A DNA stretch of 5,061 bases, from NCBI GenBank assembly GCA_002279765.1, contig NCCR01000377.1, forward strand, positions 1 through 5,061. The letters run 5' to 3'. Below the pieces are notes generated by a model. That model was not told the DNA's origin. It did not search any database and saw only the letters and a program-made list of their open reading frames with translations. The position numbers and the translations under genes were made by a program. Each line of letters begins with the position of its first letter. The stretch's first letter is position 1. Below, in pieces: positions 4,489 through 5,061 of the stretch. This DNA comes from Verrucomicrobia bacterium 12-59-8 (GTDB lineage: Bacteria; Verrucomicrobiota; Verrucomicrobiae; Verrucomicrobiales; Verrucomicrobiaceae).

Positions 4489-5031
4489 CTATTTCTCATC
4501 CTCATAGATCAGATCACCATTCGTTCCTTCCGGCATGCGCGTCCTGATGAAGTACAGCACCTCGCCGCTGCGTGGCAGCGTGGTGGTGATGGAGGGCTGG
4601 GTCGAGCGTTCGCGAAAATTCGTAAACTGATCGATGCGTACACAGCGGTACTCGCCGCGGACCATGCGTGTGAGGCAGCGTGAGTAGAAGCCACCACCGC
4701 CGCGCCCCCATATCTCCAGCTGCGGATGGCCTTCAAACGGTGCCAGCCACCGCGCGCCGACGCATTGATCGTAGAAGGCCTGCTTCCAGCCGCTCTTCTC
4801 GTTCAGCACGGTGAAGCTCAGCATCGGCCCGCCGGAACCGCGCAGCTTGCGGATCTCCGGATCACCCGGCTCGCTGATGGTGATGCGAAAGCCGCCCTGC
4901 GTGAGCGCGCTGGGAATCTCAAAGGGGAACTCACGCACCACCTTGGGCCACGGCTCCGTGGCCAGATCCGCACGTGCCGTGAGCACCGCCACCAGCAGCC
5001 CGAGAAAGAATGATCGTCTCAAAGTCCTCAT
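4489..5031 (-). CDS. Small exported protein of unknown function
   Basis: A 180-residue protein with a clear Sec signal peptide: positive start MRTLRR, hydrophobic core SFFLGLLVAVLTA, and likely cleavage after ARA at residue 21. The mature part (about 159 residues) would be periplasmic or secreted. It has no further membrane segment, three cysteines (C90, C119, C130), a Gly run at 111-114, and a pattern of alternating hydrophobic residues suggesting beta structure (for example FPFEIPSALTQGGFRITIS at 35-53). I recognise no family or catalytic motif. The start is firm: an in-frame TGA lies at 5043-5041 and the next candidate is the ATG at 5031, at the beginning of the signal peptide. No Shine-Dalgarno is visible. 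The gene converges on yaeQ and probably has its own promoter beyond the right edge of the window. Confidence 0.8.
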   Translation of the reverse strand: MRTLRRSFFLGLLVAVLTARADLATEPWPKVVREFPFEIPSALTQGGFRITISEPGDPEIRKLRGSGGPMLSFTVLNEKSGWKQAFYDQCVGARWLAPFEGHPQLEIWGRGGGGFYSRCLTRMVRGEYRCVRIDQFTNFRERSTQPSITTTLPRSGEVLYFIRTRMPEGTNGDLIYEDEK

Positions 5032-5061
5032 GCCGCATGATCATTCACAAATCCGTGCGCT

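Overview
This 5.06 kb, GC-rich window appears to join an accessory replication module to ordinary chromosome. I think it comes from a member of the Verrucomicrobiota. The reasons are indirect: base composition, the style of the HTH/primase-like/ATPase cassette, GC-rich intergenic repeats containing GGTAGGGACGCG...CGCGTCC hairpins, and the lack of clear Shine-Dalgarno sites. No marker gene fixes the taxonomy.

Left part (1-2512, all minus strand). In transcription order there are three genes: a small MerR/excisionase-type HTH protein (2512-2201), a Toprim/CHC2-like primase-related protein (2033-822), and the N-terminal part of a RepA-like AAA ATPase (696 to beyond position 1). This gene order suits the replication and control core of a mobile element such as an integrated plasmid, prophage remnant or satellite. 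No integrase, capsid gene or att site lies in the window. Two signals inside the cassette stand out. Five end-to-end 10-bp repeats (2051-2100) lie just ahead of the primase ATG and look like iterons or an operator. A perfect 12-bp-arm palindrome (797-825) on the primase stop codon is followed by a very C-rich, G-poor leader (697-796), which suggests a Rho-type termination or control point before the ATPase.

Middle (2513-3462). About 950 bp hold no convincing gene. A small operator-like palindrome (2575-2587) sits upstream of the HTH gene. Next comes a tandem array of three ~220-bp units plus the start of a fourth (2709-3379). Every unit carries several inverted repeats. One small stem shows a compensatory base-pair change between units, so structure rather than coding is probably what is conserved.

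Right part (3463-5061). A ParD-like ribbon-helix-helix antitoxin gene (3463-3693, +) appears to be an orphan and may be transcribed leaderless from a good -35/-10 pair. It is followed by a full-length YaeQ-family gene (3763-4320, +). A convergent gene (5031-4489, -) encodes a small exported protein of unknown function. These three look like ordinary or decaying chromosomal content.
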